DNA of 35,705 nt. Source: Pirellulales bacterium (lineage in GTDB: Bacteria; Planctomycetota; Planctomycetia; Pirellulales; JAEUIK01). The position numbers were made by a program, and so were the translations under genes. The first letter of the stretch is position 1. Every line of letters begins with the position of its first letter. Positions 1 to 7,639 of this stretch are shown one piece after another. The stretch spans positions 1-35,705 of the forward strand of contig JAIESQ010000128.1 in the NCBI GenBank assembly GCA_019745975.1, read 5' to 3'. The notes below the pieces were generated by a model. The model worked only from the letters and a program-made list of their open reading frames with translations. It searched no databases and was not told where the DNA came from.

Positions 1-48
1 CGAAAAATCATCCAACTGACCGAAAGCCTCTTAGCTCTGGCTGCTTGA
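1..48 (+). CDS. C-terminal tail of an upstream gene (partial)
   Basis: Frame 1 is open from the window edge and ends at TGA 46-48. It encodes 15 residues ending LLALAA, with a leucine-rich amphipathic look typical of a protein C-terminus. Nothing in so short a piece identifies a family. Bases 49-309 after it hold no convincing gene: a TTG-started 64-codon frame at 45-239 has no recognisable motif and no clear ribosome binding site. Confidence 0.35.
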   Translation, partial: RKIIQLTESLLALAA

Positions 49-309
49 TACAGCAACGGTTCTCAGAAAGCGCAGTCTTCTGGGATACCAAGCGCCCGGT
101 CACGATCGAGCTCCTCAATCGCCTAAACCTCTACGCCTTGGCGGACGACCTTGGGGTAGCCGACGAATTCGCTGCCTGCTTCGGCCAACAAACCAGCCCA
201 ACATCACCTCAAGATCAATTGCTGATGTCGTTCGATTAGCGTGTTACGCAACATGCTCCCTGCCCCCGCAACGATGTTCTGGTCAGCAGATCGCTTAAGG
301 GAACAATGA

Positions 310-714
310 ATGTCTGTCCGCCGTTGGCTGCAAAATGGCGCGGAAGCTATCGTGCTGGCTCTGCTGATCCTTTACGTCGGCTCTTATCTCGTCCTCTCGC
401 GTCGCGCCTTTGCGGTCGCCGACGCAACGAACGCCGAAGGCTTCTGTTTCGTGGATCCCAGCAGCGACGCGGCCTGCCGCATGCACGAGCTTTGTTCGCT
501 CGTCTACTATCCCCTGCTTCGCCTGGATCAATGGCTCGGCACCGGGCGTCCCGCGGCATTCTGCCCGCTTCGTGGGTTGTCAATGATCACCGGTCACACG
601 CGCCTGGCGACATCGACTCGTCCATCCATTCCTTCACGAAGTCGAATGCATAATCGACAAAACCGCACGGACGGGAATTGGTCGCTAGATACGCTTGCAC
701 TTGCTACGCCATGA
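310..714 (+). CDS. small membrane-anchored hypothetical protein
   Basis: The frame has 134 codons, with ATG at 310 and a purine-rich AAGGGA about eight bases upstream. Residues 10-29 form one strongly hydrophobic segment after a basic N-terminus, giving an N-in/C-out anchor or uncleaved signal. It is followed by a short domain with a CFVDP motif, several cysteines, and LLRLDQWLGTGRPAA near residues 69-83. This resembles short one-helix proteins I recall from Planctomycetes, usually of about 90-100 residues. The last 40 residues look low-complexity and unlike a domain, so the C-terminus may be an extension or follow a frameshift near position 560. Function unknown. The gene stands alone, 95 bases before the FG-GAP gene. 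Confidence 0.55.
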   Translation: MSVRRWLQNGAEAIVLALLILYVGSYLVLSRRAFAVADATNAEGFCFVDPSSDAACRMHELCSLVYYPLLRLDQWLGTGRPAAFCPLRGLSMITGHTRLATSTRPSIPSRSRMHNRQNRTDGNWSLDTLALATP

Positions 715-809
715 TCGGCTATAACTTCAGCTAGGGAGCAACCGCCGTCCAGGCGGCCGCCTCAAATCCCGCTGTCAAGAACCATCCATCGGATCAGGAG
801 GCTCGCGCC

Positions 810-2000
810 ATGAGACCACTTGTGCTCGTGACACTGTTGCAATTCTCGGCGATCACCGCCTGGGCGGCCGAGTTCGCAGCTCCCGTGCGCTTAGAAGCCG
901 GCGGCGCCGCCATTCGCGTCGACAGCCCTGGCTACGCTGCGCCATGCTGGGCCGACATCGACGGCGATGGCAAGAAGGACCTGCTGGTCGGACAGTTCGA
1001 CGGCGGCAAGATCCGCGTCTACAAGAATCTCGGCGACCGCCAACTCGCGGCCGGCGAGTGGCTCATGGCCGACGGCAAGGTAGCCGAAGTCCCAGGCGTG
1101 TGGTGATGCACGAGCTCGTGTCCACAGTTTGTGGACCTCGACGCAGACGGTTGCAAGGACATTCTCTCGGGATCGTACTCGCGCCACGGCCAGCCGATGG
1201 CAGGCTTGTTCCAGGTCCTGTGGGGTAAGCCCGACGGCACCTTCCGCGCGGCCGAAGAGCTCAAAGGCACCGACGGCCAACCGCTGGTCATTCCGCTGGG
1301 TCCCGGCGAGGACGCCTGGATCGACTGCATTTGCACCCGGCCCACGGCGATCGACTGGGATGCCGACGGACATCTCGACCTGGTCGTCGGCAACTTCACC
1401 GGCACCTTCTATCTCTTCAAGGGAGAAGGAAAAGGTCGCTTCCTGCCGAAGGGGGAATTGATCGAGACCGATGACGGCCCGCTCAAGATCAGTGGCCATC
1501 ACAGCGATCCGTTCGTCGTCGATTGGGACAACGATGGCGACCTCGACGTGCTCAGTGGATCGAGCGAAGGGGGCGTGCAATGGGCTGAGAACGTGGCGGG
1601 TCGCGGCGCCGCGCCGAAGCTCAAGCCATTTCAATCGCTGATCGAGAAGGCGGAGACTCGTGAATACGGTCGAGTCCTCGCCGAAGCCGATCTCACGGGC
1701 CCCGTTATGTCTACCCGCATTTGGGTCGACGACCTTAACGGCGACGGCAAGCTCGACATCCTGGTCGGCGACCTGGTGACGCTGGTCGCGCCTGCCAAAG
1801 GGTTGAGCGAAGCGGAGCTCAAGGAGAAGTACGCCGCGTGGCAGAAGGAATGGGATGCCGCGGTGGCCAAGCTCAATGCCGCGACCGACGCGGCTGCGAA
1901 ACAGGCGGCTAACCAACGCGTTCAGGATCTGTGGCCGGAGCGAAACAAGTTCTTGCAGGAGGAGATGACCGGCTTCGTCTGGCTCTATTTGCAGAAGTGA
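810..2000 (+). CDS. secreted FG-GAP/VCBS-repeat protein with an in-frame TGA (candidate selenoprotein)
   Basis: The start ATG 810 follows a perfect AGGAGG at 796-801. Residues 1-19 are a signal peptide ending AWAA. The body carries five calcium-binding FG-GAP-type loops: DIDGDGKKD, DLDADGCKD, DWDADGHLD, DWDNDGDLD and DLNGDGKLD. These are typical of beta-propeller surface proteins. One TGA at 1104-1106 (residue 99) splits the frame; reading resumes in the same frame and continues for 298 codons to TGA 1998-2000. The TGA is followed directly by a Cys codon, giving W-x-C-T-S-S-C, and by a hairpin described separately. Both halves keep repeat spacing and codon use, which argues against old decay. 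Read through, the protein is 396 residues. If TGA is a true stop, the product is a 98-residue fragment and the gene is a pseudogene. The C-terminal 80 residues form a Lys/Glu/Ala-rich helical stretch. The ligand or substrate is unknown. Confidence 0.75.
1104..1140 (+). promoter_or_regulatory. candidate bacterial SECIS element after in-frame TGA
   Basis: The UGA at 1104-1106 is followed after 13 bases by a perfect 7-bp stem, GUCCACA (1120-1126) with UGUGGAC (1130-1136). It closes a three-base loop GUU. An outer 4-bp stem CGAG (1111-1114) with CUCG (1137-1140) can extend it around a 5-base bulge. The UGA-to-loop distance is 20 bases and the first loop base is G. From memory, both match the loose bacterial SECIS consensus (about 16-37 bases from UGA to loop, G among the first two loop bases). 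A competing hairpin, CACG/CGUG at 1109-1120, exists. Role inferred, not shown. Confidence 0.45.
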
Positions 2001-2034
2001 TCGCGGCTGCGTGATTGCCTACAACCCTGCCCGA

Positions 2035-2219
2035 TCACGTCTTTCGCCAGGCGAGCGTATTCACGTCCAGCTCATACAATTCTCCATTGGGCACAAACCT
2101 GACTTGCTCGCCCGCGCGTTGGCCAGCATAGTTGCCTGTCGCTCCGCCAGGCTGCCGTGCTCGACCACTTGTAGAAAGCGGGCAACTTCGTCGCTGATCG
2201 TTCGCTGCGGCCGCGCCAT
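2035..2219 (-). pseudogene. possible frameshifted small gene, unknown function
   Basis: Downstream of the nitrilase-like gene on the same strand, ATG at 2219 opens a frame beginning MARPQRTISDEVARFLQVVE, which reads like a real helical N-terminus. That frame soon becomes unconvincing. A neighbouring frame ending at TGA 2035-2037 gives a protein-like tail containing QVRFVPNGELYELDVNTLAW. The two parts are not in one frame (185 bases in total), suggesting a small broken gene of about 60 codons or a sequencing error. No family was recognised. Confidence 0.25.
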
Positions 2220-2246
2220 TTCAACTGCCGGTAACGCCGGAATCTG

Positions 2247-3119
2247 CTAATAGCACGTGCGATCCCGGCTTCGCGGGTCGTCGGCGACGTCGCCGCTGTG
2301 CAAGCGCCCTTCGAGCGCCCGGTCGCGCCACGTGCCCGGCGCATCCCAAATGCTGGCATCGCGCCGCACTTCACTCACCAGCACGCCTGGCTCGTGCCAA
2401 CCAAGACGGCCAGTGACGAGCCCGTCGGGTTGGACGAAGAAGCTCGGCCAGAGCGAGTACTCCGCGGTGCTGTTCGTGGCGCTGATCCAGAAATAGTTCT
2501 GCGCCGCGGCGGCCATCATCACGGCTGGCACGACATCCTTCCACAAGTTGCCGTGCTCGAAAGTTTCGCGATCCTTGCGGGCATTGTGATACGAGTGCAA
2601 CAGCAGTTCGACGCCGCGCCGCTTGAGGTCGCGGAACAGCTCAGGAAAGCGATAGTCGTAGCAAATCAACAATCCGCAGCGAACGCCGTCGACCTCGAAT
2701 ACCGTGGCTTGATCGCCGGGCGTGTAATGGCACAGGTCGAGCGTGGGCTCCGGCCCCGCGACGCCGGTGCAGAAACGTTTGTCGTAGCGATCGACGATGC
2801 GTCCTTCGTCGGAGACGACGTACAGCGAGTTGTGGGGTTTGGCCGCGCCCGAAAGGCGATGGGCCGAGCCGACGACAACCCAGATGCAATGTCGCGCGGC
2901 AGCCGCGGCGATGGCTTCCATCCCAGCGCGCAAAGCGGGCCAATCGAATTGGTCGGAGCCAGGAAGATCGACGCCGGCATAGCCAGAGAGCGCCGATTCG
3001 GGGAAATGGGCGAGCCGCGCGCCGCGGGCAGCCGCTTCGGCGATCTGGCCGAGAATCGTGTCACGATTGCGGGCCACGTCGCCTGCGACCGCGAATTGGC
3101 ACGTGGCTACCTTGAGCAT
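2247..3119 (-). CDS. carbon-nitrogen hydrolase (nitrilase superfamily amidase)
   Basis: The protein has 290 residues, the usual size for the superfamily. The catalytic triad is visible at family spacing: Glu41 in HFPESALSG, Lys114 in DRYDKRF, and Cys153 in GLLICYDYRFPE. The family hydrolyses C-N bonds of amides or carbamoyl groups in the cytoplasm through a thioester at the cysteine. The specific substrate cannot be told. Residues around 175-215 (HSYHNARKDR and a Trp/Tyr-rich stretch) differ from omega-amidase and N-carbamoylputrescine amidase patterns as I recall them. No signal peptide. It is divergent from the molybdenum hydroxylase genes with a 214-base intergenic region between them, so any functional link is only positional. 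The C-terminal 25 residues are charged and probably unstructured. Confidence 0.9.
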   Translation of the reverse strand: MLKVATCQFAVAGDVARNRDTILGQIAEAAARGARLAHFPESALSGYAGVDLPGSDQFDWPALRAGMEAIAAAAARHCIWVVVGSAHRLSGAAKPHNSLYVVSDEGRIVDRYDKRFCTGVAGPEPTLDLCHYTPGDQATVFEVDGVRCGLLICYDYRFPELFRDLKRRGVELLLHSYHNARKDRETFEHGNLWKDVVPAVMMAAAAQNYFWISATNSTAEYSLWPSFFVQPDGLVTGRLGWHEPGVLVSEVRRDASIWDAPGTWRDRALEGRLHSGDVADDPRSRDRTCY

Positions 3120-3160
3120 GCGGACATTCCGCCTTCACAAACGACAATTTCGCGTTTTGG

Positions 3161-3188
3161 TTGAATCCGCAAATCGACCCGATACAAT
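3161..3188 (+). promoter_or_regulatory. candidate sigma-70 promoter for the molybdenum hydroxylase operon
   Basis: TTGAAT (3161-3166) and TACAAT (3183-3188) are separated by 16 bases, close to the TTGACA-17-TATAAT consensus. The site lies about 145 bases upstream of the Fe-S subunit start, leaving a long leader in which no structure was recognised. Prediction from sequence only. Confidence 0.4.
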
Positions 3189-3333
3189 CCACGGCATTCG
3201 ACGACCCGCGGGGTGTGGCATCCGCGGCGCCAAGGCATGGCGTCCACGTGTCGGCCCTGCGGCGGTCAAGCTCAAATCTAACATCCGTCGCGGCCCAGCC
3301 GCCAATTGCTTGCCTCGGGAGGTCCGCAGAACC

Positions 3334-3966
3334 ATGAAGGACTCACCGTACACGAATACCTCGCGCGGCGGTTTCAACCGCCGCGAGTTTCTGCGTGGCT
3401 CGGGCGCGGCTGCCGCGGCGACCGCGCTTGCCAACGGCGCCACGGCCGTCGCCGAAGCTGCCGAGAGCAGCGACACGATTCCGCTCTACGGCCCCGGCCT
3501 GACCAAGATCACGCTTAACGTCAATGGCCAGGATCGCCAGGTGCAGGTTGAGCCGCGGATGTCGCTTTTGGAGGTGCTCCGCAATCAGTTGCAACTGACT
3601 GGAGCTAAGCCGGTGAGCGTCGATGGCTCGAGCGGCGCCAGTTCGGTCTGGATCGACGACAAGCTCGCCAGCGCCAACACCGTGCTGGCCCTGACGTGCG
3701 TGGGGCGCAAAGTCCGCACGGTCGAATCGCTCGGCGGCCACAAGCTCGACGCCGTGCCGACCGCATTCCTGCACGAAGACGGCATGCAGTGCGGCTTCTG
3801 CACGCCCGGCTTTGTGGTAGCGGTGCGGGCGTTCTTGGACAAATATCCCAACGCCACCGAGGCGGAAATTCGCCAGGGGCTCAACGGCAATTTGTGCCGC
3901 TGTGGCACCTACGCCAACGTGATTCAAGCGTGTCTCGAAGTCGTGAAGGGAGGCGTCCGTGGCTGA
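3334..3966 (+). CDS. molybdenum hydroxylase small (Fe-S) subunit, lacking the N-terminal [2Fe-2S] ligands
   Basis: ATG 3334 is chosen because GGGAGG lies 11 bases upstream and the next residues form a Tat-type signal: NRREFLRG near residues 12-19, then an Ala-rich segment. The protein has 210 residues. A ferredoxin-like domain starts near residue 50 (ITLNVNGQDRQVQVEP). The family ligand pattern C-x2-G-x-C-G-x-C...C is present in shape but reads S95-V-D-G-S-S100-G-A-S103, with N115 at the fourth site, so no plant-type [2Fe-2S] cluster can bind normally. The C-terminal helical domain keeps its cluster: C153-GF-C156 and C188-R-C190. Such subunits carry electrons from the molybdenum centre to FAD. 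The stop overlaps the start of the next gene by 8 bases. A Tat signal on this subunit suggests periplasmic export, possibly of the whole complex, as for YagTSR-type enzymes. Confidence 0.92.
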   Translation: MKDSPYTNTSRGGFNRREFLRGSGAAAAATALANGATAVAEAAESSDTIPLYGPGLTKITLNVNGQDRQVQVEPRMSLLEVLRNQLQLTGAKPVSVDGSSGASSVWIDDKLASANTVLALTCVGRKVRTVESLGGHKLDAVPTAFLHEDGMQCGFCTPGFVVAVRAFLDKYPNATEAEIRQGLNGNLCRCGTYANVIQACLEVVKGGVRG

Positions 3967-6178
3967 GTATAGCTGGCCCAAACAAGGCACCGCGGCGCTC
4001 CTGGGGAGCGAACAAGACCGCATCGACGGCGTCGACAAAGCGACCGGCGCCGCCAAGTACAGCTACGACGTCGTGCTCGACCGCATGCTCATCGCCAAGG
4101 CGCTCGGCTGTCCGCACGCGCACTGCAAAGTCAAATCGATCGATGTCTCGGCCGCAAAAAAGGTGCCGGGGGTGGTGAGCATTCACCTGTTTATCGATCC
4201 TAAGGACGAGAAGAAGTCGGAAATCAAGTGGCAAGGCGACCCGATCGCATGCGTGGCCGCGGAGACCGAAGGCGCGGCAGCCGAAGGAGTCGCCGCCATC
4301 GAGGTCGCTTACGAAGTGCTCGAGCACTTTGTGAACGAGGAGTTTCTCGCCGCCGCCGAACGGGCCGGGCGCGTCGGCAAGGCGGGCGTTAATGTCGAAC
4401 TCGAGAACGAGCCGAGCGAAAATGAAGACGAAGACGCCTTCGTCGAGAAAGAGCTCAAGCGGCTCTACGACGAGTCGGCCGCTGTGGTCGAAGGCTACTA
4501 CGGCATTCATGCCATCACGCACATGTGCCTGGAGCCGCACGGCTCAACTTGCGCCTGGCAAGGTGACAAACTTACGGCGCATTTGTCGACGCAAAGCGTC
4601 TCGGGCACGGCCGGGCAGTTCGCCAGCCCGCTGAGTATGACCGCCGACGACGTGACGGTGCATTGCGATTTCATCGGCGGTGGCTTCGGCAGCAAGTTCC
4701 AGGCCGACGAATGGGGCGTGGCTTGCGCCAAGATCGCCAAGGAAACGGGCCGACCCGTCAAGCTGATGCTCGATCGCGACCTGGAATTGAAGGTCGCCGG
4801 CTGCCGGCCGTCGGGCTTCGTCAAGGTGAAAGTCGGCGCCGACAAGGACGGCGTCGTCAAAGTCTGGGATTCTACGCAATGGGGTACCGGCGGCGACCGT
4901 GGCGCGGCCGTCGACGAGAAGCAGATTCCCTACGTCTTCAATCCTCCGAATCGCCGCCGCTCGGCCGTGCGCGTCAGCACGAACACCGGGCCGACACGCG
5001 CCTGGCGCGCGCCGAACCATCCGCAGGCGTGCGCCATCTCGCAAACGGCGTACGACGACGTCGCGGCCAAATTGGGAATCGACAGCTACGACGTCTTCCT
5101 CCGCAACTTGCCCAGCGTTGCCAACAAAAAAGCGGATGTGTATGCCGCCGAAATGGAGATCGCCGCCAAGCTGATGGATTGGAAAGCCAAGTGGCACCCG
5201 CATGGCAAGGGTCCCGCCGAGGGCTCGATCGTCAGCGGCTTGGGGATGGCGATCCACACCTGGGGTGGTGGCGCGGTCGCCGGAAGCTGCACCGTGAAGG
5301 TCCATCCCGACGGCGGCGTCGAGACGTTCGCCGGCAGCCAGGACCTGGGGACCGGCACGCGCACCGTCATGGCGATGGTTGTGGCCGAAACCTTTGGTCT
5401 GCCCTTGTCGGCCGTCAAGGTGAACATCGGCAGCTCGAAATACCCGCAGGCCAATCCGTCGGGCGGCAGCATCACGGTCGGCAGCGTGAGCGAAACGCAT
5501 CGCCGCGCCAGCCAGGACGCACTGGCCAAGATCACCGCCTTGGTCGGCGAAAAGCTGGGCGTCGACGGCGCCGCGCTCGTGGCGCGCGATGGCCGCATCT
5601 ACGTCGACGGCAGCCCCGACAAGGGGGTCACCTGGGCCCAGGCGTGCAGCTTGTTGGGCATGAACGCCCTCGAAGTGCGCGGCGAATATGCCCCCAGCAG
5701 CAAGCGCTCGCCGCTGTCGAGCTCGGGCGTGGGGGGCGTGCAGATGGCCGAAGTGGCCGTCGATCGCGCCACCGGCGTGGTGAAGATGAAAAAGTTCGTC
5801 GCGGTGCAAGACATGGGGTTGGTCATCAACCGCCAGACCGCCAAGAGCCAGATGTACGGTGGCGTGATCATGGGCATCGCCTACGCGTTGTTCGAAGAGC
5901 GGATCATGGACCCGGCGACCGGCGGATTCGTGAATTCGCAGATCGCCGACTACCGCTTGCCGCGCTTGGGGGACATCGGCGAAATCGTCCTGGAAATCTA
6001 CGAACCGGAGAGTGAGTACAGCCGCGGCGTCGTTGGGCTCGGCGAGCCGCCGGTCATCAGCCCCGGCGCAGCGATTTCGAACGCCGTGGCCAACGCCTTG
6101 GGGGTGCGCGTGCCGGTGCTGCCGATCACACCGATGCGCGTGTTCGACGCGCTCGAGCGAGTGCCAAAAATGGCCTGA
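3959..6178 (+). CDS. molybdenum hydroxylase large subunit (xanthine dehydrogenase / aldehyde oxidase family, YagR-like)
   Basis: The protein has 739 residues, the typical length of a separate molybdopterin subunit. The N-terminal aldehyde oxidase a/b-hammerhead domain occupies roughly residues 15-125. The cofactor-binding domain follows, with GGGFGSK at residues 240-246, RAWRAPNHPQ near 340, GSQDLGTGTRT near 460, and the C-terminal GLGEPPVISPG motif holding the expected catalytic Glu696. The family hydroxylates aldehydes, purines or N-heterocycles at a Mo-pyranopterin centre. The substrate is not deducible. It lacks a signal peptide, so export would depend on the Tat signal of the Fe-S subunit. 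An acidic stretch (ENEDEDAF) near residues 155-165 is a mild oddity. It overlaps the Fe-S gene and precedes the FAD gene by 68 bases, so the three are probably co-transcribed. Confidence 0.95.
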   Translation: MAEYSWPKQGTAALLGSEQDRIDGVDKATGAAKYSYDVVLDRMLIAKALGCPHAHCKVKSIDVSAAKKVPGVVSIHLFIDPKDEKKSEIKWQGDPIACVAAETEGAAAEGVAAIEVAYEVLEHFVNEEFLAAAERAGRVGKAGVNVELENEPSENEDEDAFVEKELKRLYDESAAVVEGYYGIHAITHMCLEPHGSTCAWQGDKLTAHLSTQSVSGTAGQFASPLSMTADDVTVHCDFIGGGFGSKFQADEWGVACAKIAKETGRPVKLMLDRDLELKVAGCRPSGFVKVKVGADKDGVVKVWDSTQWGTGGDRGAAVDEKQIPYVFNPPNRRRSAVRVSTNTGPTRAWRAPNHPQACAISQTAYDDVAAKLGIDSYDVFLRNLPSVANKKADVYAAEMEIAAKLMDWKAKWHPHGKGPAEGSIVSGLGMAIHTWGGGAVAGSCTVKVHPDGGVETFAGSQDLGTGTRTVMAMVVAETFGLPLSAVKVNIGSSKYPQANPSGGSITVGSVSETHRRASQDALAKITALVGEKLGVDGAALVARDGRIYVDGSPDKGVTWAQACSLLGMNALEVRGEYAPSSKRSPLSSSGVGGVQMAEVAVDRATGVVKMKKFVAVQDMGLVINRQTAKSQMYGGVIMGIAYALFEERIMDPATGGFVNSQIADYRLPRLGDIGEIVLEIYEPESEYSRGVVGLGEPPVISPGAAISNAVANALGVRVPVLPITPMRVFDALERVPKMA

Positions 6179-6246
6179 GCGCAGCCGATCCAATTAGCCC
6201 TGAATACCAATCCAATACCAGCCCTTGTGGTTCAAGGACCGACACG

Positions 6247-7236
6247 ATGAAAGCGTTTTCGTTTGCAGCGCCTCGTTTCGAGTCAGAAGTGCTCGAGCTG
6301 CTGGGCGAGACCTGGGGCCAGTCTGAGATTCTCGCTGGTGGCACCGACCTGGTCGGCCTGATGCGGCAAATGATCGTCGCGCCCGAACGCGTGGTGTACC
6401 TGGGGAACGTCGCCGAGTATCGCGGCATCGAGGCCGATTCGGCCGGTGTGCGGATCGGCGCCATGTCGACGCTCGATGACCTGGCCGACAGCGCGGCGCT
6501 GGCTCCCTACGCGGCGGTCACCCAGGCGATCCGTGGCATCAACAGCATGCAGCTCCAGGCACAAGGCACGCTCGGCGGCGAACTTTGCCAGCGACCGCGT
6601 TGCTGGTTCTTCCGCAATGGCCACGGGCTGTTGGCCGATCGCGGCCGGCTGGTTGCCGAGGGAGACAACCGCTACCACGCCATTCTGGGCAACGACGGAC
6701 CGGCGAAGTTCGTCCATCCGTCGCGAGTCGCACCGGCGCTCGTCGCGCTGGGGGCGCAAGTGCGCCTCGCCGGCCCGACCGCGGAAGACGAGACGATTTT
6801 GCCGATCGAGTATTTCTTCCGTATTCCTCGCGACGAGAGCGAACGCGAAACGATGCTCCTGCCCAGCCAGGTGCTGACGCACTTGATGCTGCCGGCGGTC
6901 GATGGCGTGGCGAGCGCCACATACGAAGTGCGGCAGGGAGCAGGCCCCGACTACCCGCTCGCGGCGGCGGCCGCGGCGTTGCGGTTCGACGGACCGTACG
7001 TGCGCGAAGCGCGAATTGTGCTCGGCCACGCCGCGCCGATGCCCTGGCGCTCTGCCGCCGCGGAACGCGCGATGATTGGCCTGCCGGTCACACCCGAAAC
7101 GGTCAAGGCCGCCGGCGAAGCGGCCGTGGCCGCCGCGACCCCATTGGCGAGCAATCGCTACAAGGTGCAATTGGCCCGCGTCAGCGTCGAGCGGGCCCTG
7201 CTGATGGCCGCCGGCCTGGAGACGGGCGGGTTTTAG
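6247..7236 (+). CDS. molybdenum hydroxylase FAD-binding (medium) subunit
   Basis: The protein has 329 residues. An FAD-binding PCMH-type domain is shown by AGGTDLVGLMRQ near residue 34 and GAMSTLDDL near residue 75. GTLGGELCQRPRCWFFRNG near residues 101-119 is the flavin pyrophosphate loop in its YagS-like version. The C-terminal CO dehydrogenase flavoprotein domain follows to the end. In the normal enzyme FAD accepts electrons from the plant-type [2Fe-2S] cluster, which the partner subunit here appears to lack. Two cysteines (CQRPRC) in the flavin loop recall the YagS loop, which binds a [4Fe-4S] cluster, but the downstream cysteines of that motif are not seen. It is the third gene of the hydroxylase operon. 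Confidence 0.93.
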   Translation: MKAFSFAAPRFESEVLELLGETWGQSEILAGGTDLVGLMRQMIVAPERVVYLGNVAEYRGIEADSAGVRIGAMSTLDDLADSAALAPYAAVTQAIRGINSMQLQAQGTLGGELCQRPRCWFFRNGHGLLADRGRLVAEGDNRYHAILGNDGPAKFVHPSRVAPALVALGAQVRLAGPTAEDETILPIEYFFRIPRDESERETMLLPSQVLTHLMLPAVDGVASATYEVRQGAGPDYPLAAAAAALRFDGPYVREARIVLGHAAPMPWRSAAAERAMIGLPVTPETVKAAGEAAVAAATPLASNRYKVQLARVSVERALLMAAGLETGGF

Positions 7237-7281
7237 ATCTACGCTTCGATCCTCAGGCCAACCAACTTCGAGGACACAGCC

Positions 7282-7515
7282 ATGCCGTTTCGTCGCAGTA
7301 GCGAAGAAGAGCAGGTCGCCGGTCCGGCCTGCATGCACTTGCGCTCCAAGGGGATGTACATGACCGGCAAGATGACCCCCTCGCACGAAGTCGACGGTGT
7401 CGGCGACGGCTACTGCTGGTGCAATCGCACGCAGAAGCAGCAAGGTCCCGACAGCCAGTGGGTCGATCGCGTCAATTGCGTCGAGGGGCGCGAGTGTTTC
7501 GAGACGATCTTTTGA
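7282..7515 (+). CDS. small cysteine-containing hypothetical protein
   Basis: The protein has 77 residues, with ATG 7282 preceded by GAGGA. There is no signal peptide. Five cysteines occur, including C-W-C near residues 45-47 and two near the C-terminus (NCVEGRECFE). The spacing could suit a small metal site, but I do not recognise a named family. Codon use and the strong ribosome binding site support a real gene. It follows the FAD subunit by 45 bases and is followed by a hairpin, so it is probably the last gene of the hydroxylase operon. A maturation or accessory role would be a guess from position. Confidence 0.65.
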   Translation: MPFRRSSEEEQVAGPACMHLRSKGMYMTGKMTPSHEVDGVGDGYCWCNRTQKQQGPDSQWVDRVNCVEGRECFETIF

Positions 7516-7554
7516 TCCGCGGCTGGTCGCAAGGGGAGCATTGCAAATTGGCAG

Positions 7555-7582
7555 GCCCAGGGGCTGCGACCCCTGGGCTTAT
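7555..7582 (+). terminator. stem-loop, probable terminator after the hydroxylase operon
   Basis: GCCCAGGGG (7555-7563) pairs perfectly with CCCCTGGGC (7570-7578) around a six-base loop, followed by TTATT. The stem is strong but the U-tract is weak, so termination efficiency is uncertain. It sits 40 bases after the small protein gene and before the SGNH hydrolase. Confidence 0.5.
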
Positions 7583-7639
7583 TCGTTGAAGTGCCGAATG
7601 TCTGCAATGGAAAGCCATCCATACAAGGGAAACACCACG

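Noticed and set aside
45-239. 64-codon TTG-started frame at the left edge
   Set aside because: No ribosome binding site, no family motif, and it overlaps the tail of a better frame; not called.
4544-6193. 549-codon minus-strand open frame opposite the molybdenum subunit gene
   Set aside because: Shadow of a high-GC gene: His/Arg/Ala-rich composition with no motifs, and the plus strand encodes an unmistakable enzyme.
7397-7639. Upstream extension of the SGNH hydrolase frame
   Set aside because: Overlaps the previous gene and a strong hairpin; a signal peptide begins at ATG 7640 after a good ribosome binding site.
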